Shown here piece after piece: positions 6,646-8,847 of a stretch of 8,847 bases of DNA. The position numbers were made by a program, and so were the translations under genes. This DNA comes from an uncultured Lachnospiraceae bacterium. GTDB lineage: Bacteria > Bacillota_A > Clostridia > Lachnospirales > Lachnospiraceae. Positions within the stretch are counted from its first letter, which is position 1. The number at the start of each line of letters is the position of its first letter. Location: the NCBI GenBank assembly GCA_905200565.1, contig CAJKKX010000074.1:1-8847 (forward strand), in the 5' to 3' direction. The notes beneath the pieces are model-generated. The model ran no database searches, was not told the DNA's origin, and worked only from the letters and a program-made list of their open reading frames with translations.

Positions 6646-7443
6646 TCACAGCGGCAGATCTCTCTTTTTAAACTGCGCGATTCCGATCCAGTAAAACAGG
6701 AATCCTATCACCGCCAAAAGTGGAAATTTCCAGCAGATATTTAAGCTTCCATCCACGATATCAGCCGTATGAAACAATGTAAATATGGTGGTAAATTTCA
6801 GTACTTCCAGTCCGCCGCCCATATCCGCAAGCATCCGAAGCAGAAGAAAAATGGTTGAAATACCCGCTCCAAGAGCCAGAGAATACCTGCTTTCATCGCT
6901 GATGCAGGACGCCAGAAAGCCTATCCCGCTCAGGCAGATTTCAAGACAGAACACTCCCACATGGAGAAGCAGAAAACCAGTGACGTCTAATTTCCCCGGA
7001 AAGCATACGACACAGAAAACCAGCCCAGCGGCTGCCGTACACCCAAACATCACAAACAGGCTGAAAACCAAAAAGAACGCCTGCGTATTCACAATACGGC
7101 CCCTCCCGTTCGGGGAGGACAAAAGGTATGCCATTGTCCCGGATTCTACCTTCTTTGCAACCAGCCGGTTTGCGGCAAGAATTCCATAGACCATAGAAAT
7201 CACCGGATAGAGAAAACCAAACAGACTGACTGCGAGATACTTCACCAGGGTGTCTGTTTCCATATTGATGTGAAGAAGCGCAGCCACTCCTTCCGGCAGT
7301 GCGCGAAGAACACGTTCCATTCCTGCATCGGGATTGTACACGCTCAATACCAGGAGCATTTGCAGAACAAGAATCCCGGTAAAAGCAATCCACAGTTTCG
7401 CATTCGTCTTTCCTGCACGTTTCAAAAGTGAAAAATTAAACAC
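6646..7443 (-). CDS. ABC-2 type transporter permease
   Basis: This membrane protein of about 265 residues has six predicted transmembrane segments at roughly 18-35, 69-91, 120-147, 157-180, 187-205 and 240-258. Between the second and third is KKVESGTMAYLLSSPNGR, the cytoplasmic coupling region typical of ABC-2 exporter permeases (compare GT-x-x-x-LLS-x-P). It presumably forms the channel for the ATPase encoded just before it; the substrate cannot be told. The frame opens at GTG 7452, but GGAGG inside the end of the ATPase gene lies directly against that codon. GTG 7443 (8-base spacing) is therefore the better start, with TTG 7446 the alternative. It overlaps the ATPase gene by eight bases, so the two subunits are translationally coupled. 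Confidence 0.9.
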   Translation of the reverse strand: MFNFSLLKRAGKTNAKLWIAFTGILVLQMLLVLSVYNPDAGMERVLRALPEGVAALLHINMETDTLVKYLAVSLFGFLYPVISMVYGILAANRLVAKKVESGTMAYLLSSPNGRGRIVNTQAFFLVFSLFVMFGCTAAAGLVFCVVCFPGKLDVTGFLLLHVGVFCLEICLSGIGFLASCISDESRYSLALGAGISTIFLLLRMLADMGGGLEVLKFTTIFTLFHTADIVDGSLNICWKFPLLAVIGFLFYWIGIAQFKKRDLPL

Positions 7444-8320
7444 CAACGCCACCTCCGTAAAAATGGATAAACACGTCCTCCAGACTCTGGGCGACTGTCT
7501 CCAGACCTACCACCTGATAATTTCCAAGCGCCTTTACCAGCGGCATCATTTCTCCTGACAGGCTGACCATAACCTGCCGTCCACTGCTGCTTATGATTTC
7601 AAAATCTTCCTTTCTAAAATCCACGGCATCCTGATCCGTGGCAAAATTGATGATATAGGATTTCCTTTTTGCAGCCCGAATCCCCGCGATGTCATCCATG
7701 TTTACCAGTACGCCGCACTTCATCATTCCCACTCTGTCGCAGGTGCGTTCCACTTCTTCAAAAATATGGGAAGTGAACAGGATCGTTTTTCCCCTGCCTT
7801 TTTCCTCCAGAAGCAATTCATTCAGCCTTCCCTGCATCAGGACATCCAGGCCGTTTGTCGGCTCATCCAGCAGAAGCACCGCCGGATCGTGCATAAACGC
7901 ACAGACAATTCCCAGCTCCCGTCTGGAAGATCTGGACATCTTTGCAATCGGTTCATCCAGATCAAGTTCAAACCGCTCCGCAATCTGCTGTGCTCTTTCA
8001 ATGCTTCTGGCGCCTTTTAGTTCCGCCATAAAGCGCAAAAAGGTAAGTCCTGTCATGTCCTGCGGCAGCATGGCTTCCTCCGGAAGATATCCTGTAAACT
8101 TCATGATCTCCGAAGCTTTCGCATGGCAGTTTCTTCCATTGATAGAACACCGTCCGCGGCCAGGAGCCGCAAATCCCATAAGCTGACGGAGCGTCGTGGT
8201 CTTTCCTGCGCCTTCCGGCCCCAGCAGCCCAAATATTTCCCCGTCTTCTACCTCAAAGGACAAATCAAAGATTCCTTTCTGACCTCCAAAATTCTTTGTC
8301 AAATTTTTTACTCTTATCAT
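7436..8320 (-). CDS. ABC transporter ATP-binding protein (ABC-2 exporter family) with atypical signature motif
   Basis: This is the 294-residue cytoplasmic ATPase of an exporter, followed by an overlapping permease gene. Walker A is GPEGAGKT (34-41, with Glu where Asn is usual), the GYLPEE segment is at 77-82, Walker B VLLLDEPTNGLD at 148-159 and the H-loop histidine at about 185 in FTSHIFEEVE. The C-terminal 80 residues are the accessory domain of drug- and bacteriocin-type exporters. The ABC signature, normally LSGGQ or YSKGM, reads MSRSS (128-132), lacking the signature glycines, while the catalytic Glu and His are kept. ATG 8320 gives the canonical MIRVKNLTK start, although the AAGGA upstream is unusually close. 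It lies 88 bases after the asd stop. Confidence 0.93.
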   Translation of the reverse strand: MIRVKNLTKNFGGQKGIFDLSFEVEDGEIFGLLGPEGAGKTTTLRQLMGFAAPGRGRCSINGRNCHAKASEIMKFTGYLPEEAMLPQDMTGLTFLRFMAELKGARSIERAQQIAERFELDLDEPIAKMSRSSRRELGIVCAFMHDPAVLLLDEPTNGLDVLMQGRLNELLLEEKGRGKTILFTSHIFEEVERTCDRVGMMKCGVLVNMDDIAGIRAAKRKSYIINFATDQDAVDFRKEDFEIISSSGRQVMVSLSGEMMPLVKALGNYQVVGLETVAQSLEDVFIHFYGGGVGV

Positions 8321-8352
8321 CTTCCTTACAACCCGCTTTATCTAATCGTAGA

Positions 8353-8390
8353 AAGGGCGCCCGCCGACATTGCCGCAAACGAGCGCTCTT
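8353..8390 (-). terminator. Stem-loop between asd and the ABC ATPase gene, possible weak terminator
   Basis: On the minus strand, AAGAGCGCTCG (8380-8390) can pair with CGGGCGCCCTT (8353-8363): nine Watson-Crick pairs, one G-U and one mismatch, around a 16-base loop. Only TTTCTA follows instead of a proper U-tract, so termination would be partial at best. It starts 18 bases after the asd stop. No convincing promoter for the ATPase gene is visible after it. Confidence 0.45.
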
Positions 8391-8408
8391 CTGATGCCTC
8401 AGTACCCT

Positions 8409-8847
8409 TTATTTTGCCTGAATAAATCCCTTCGCTGTCAGAGTTTCCGCACAAAGCACGGCTCCGCCTGCTGCACCGCGGACTGTATTGTGAGACAGAC
8501 CCACAAACTTATAATCATATACTTTATCCTCACGGATACGGCCTACGGAAACGCCCATTCCGTTCTCGTAATCCACATCCGCCTTGACCTGCGGCCTGTT
8601 GTCCTCTTCCAGATATTGAATGAATTGTTTCGGTGCGCTCGGCAGGTTCAGCTCCTGCGGAATCCCTTTAAACTCTGCCAGCTTCTGAATCAACTGTTCC
8701 TTCGTAGGTTTTTTTCTGAATTTTACAAATACAGCCGCCGTATGCCCGTTTAATACCGGAACACGAATGCACTGGCACGTAATTACCGGAGACTCGGCTG
8801 GTTTGATCACGCCATCCTCCAGTTTTCCCCAGAGCCTCAGCGGTTCC
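8409..8847 (-). CDS. asd: Aspartate-semialdehyde dehydrogenase, C-terminal part (runs off the window edge)
   Basis: The enzyme reduces aspartyl phosphate to aspartate semialdehyde with NADPH, the branch step toward lysine, diaminopimelate, threonine and methionine. About 145 C-terminal residues are visible. The frame stays open through the right edge with residues EPLRLWGKLEDG before the GTG at 8810, so that codon is internal and not a start. CIRVPVLNGHTAAVFVKF contains the catalytic histidine region (the H of NGH). SVGRIREDKVYDYKFVGLSHN followed by TVRGAAGGAVLCAETL is the conserved C-terminal segment. Full-length enzymes of this type are about 360 residues, so the catalytic cysteine and NADP-binding domain are outside the window. 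A stem-loop follows the stop. Confidence 0.95.
   Translation of the reverse strand, partial: EPLRLWGKLEDGVIKPAESPVITCQCIRVPVLNGHTAAVFVKFRKKPTKEQLIQKLAEFKGIPQELNLPSAPKQFIQYLEEDNRPQVKADVDYENGMGVSVGRIREDKVYDYKFVGLSHNTVRGAAGGAVLCAETLTAKGFIQAK

Overview
The window looks like chromosome from a low-to-mid GC member of the Clostridia, most likely Lachnospiraceae. This rests on protein style (a clostridial aspartate-semialdehyde dehydrogenase, RecA with a Gram-positive LexA box, a serine D,D-carboxypeptidase with a membrane anchor, a Firmicute-type topoisomerase III), AGGAG-type ribosome binding sites and clear sigma-A promoters. The assignment is inference from these features, not a database match. 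Every gene I can support lies on the minus strand, so transcription runs from the right edge to the left edge.

In transcription order, the right end (8847 to about 3960) holds the C-terminal part of aspartate-semialdehyde dehydrogenase (asd, running off the edge). It is followed by a tightly packed cluster: an ABC-2 ATPase, its overlapping permease, topoisomerase III (topB) and a left-handed beta-helix acyltransferase resembling the C-terminal half of GlmU. Overlaps or gaps of at most 22 bases link the last four genes, so they are probably cotranscribed. A serine D-Ala-D-Ala carboxypeptidase (2799-3845) follows, with a weak promoter of its own and a good terminator.

The middle holds the SOS recombination unit recA-recX. 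A consensus -35/-10 promoter (17-base spacer) sits just upstream of a perfect LexA palindrome, and a possible second, LexA-independent promoter lies farther upstream. recA and recX overlap by four bases, and a rho-independent terminator follows recX.

The left end (1-785) is different in character. An unrecognised 116-residue protein is followed by the N-terminal 98 residues of a ParA-type ATPase that ends abruptly next to short direct and inverted repeats, as if cut by an insertion. Both genes carry the same leader: a GTGCCG-N5-CGGCAC inverted repeat plus a CAGGGG tail, exactly 25 bases before each start codon. The single base difference between the copies falls in the loop. This paired leader is the least explained structure in the window and suggests co-regulation of, or a cis-acting site for, a small plasmid- or element-like module placed behind recX.

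No tRNA, rRNA or CRISPR array was seen, and there is no gene-free stretch longer than 300 bases.
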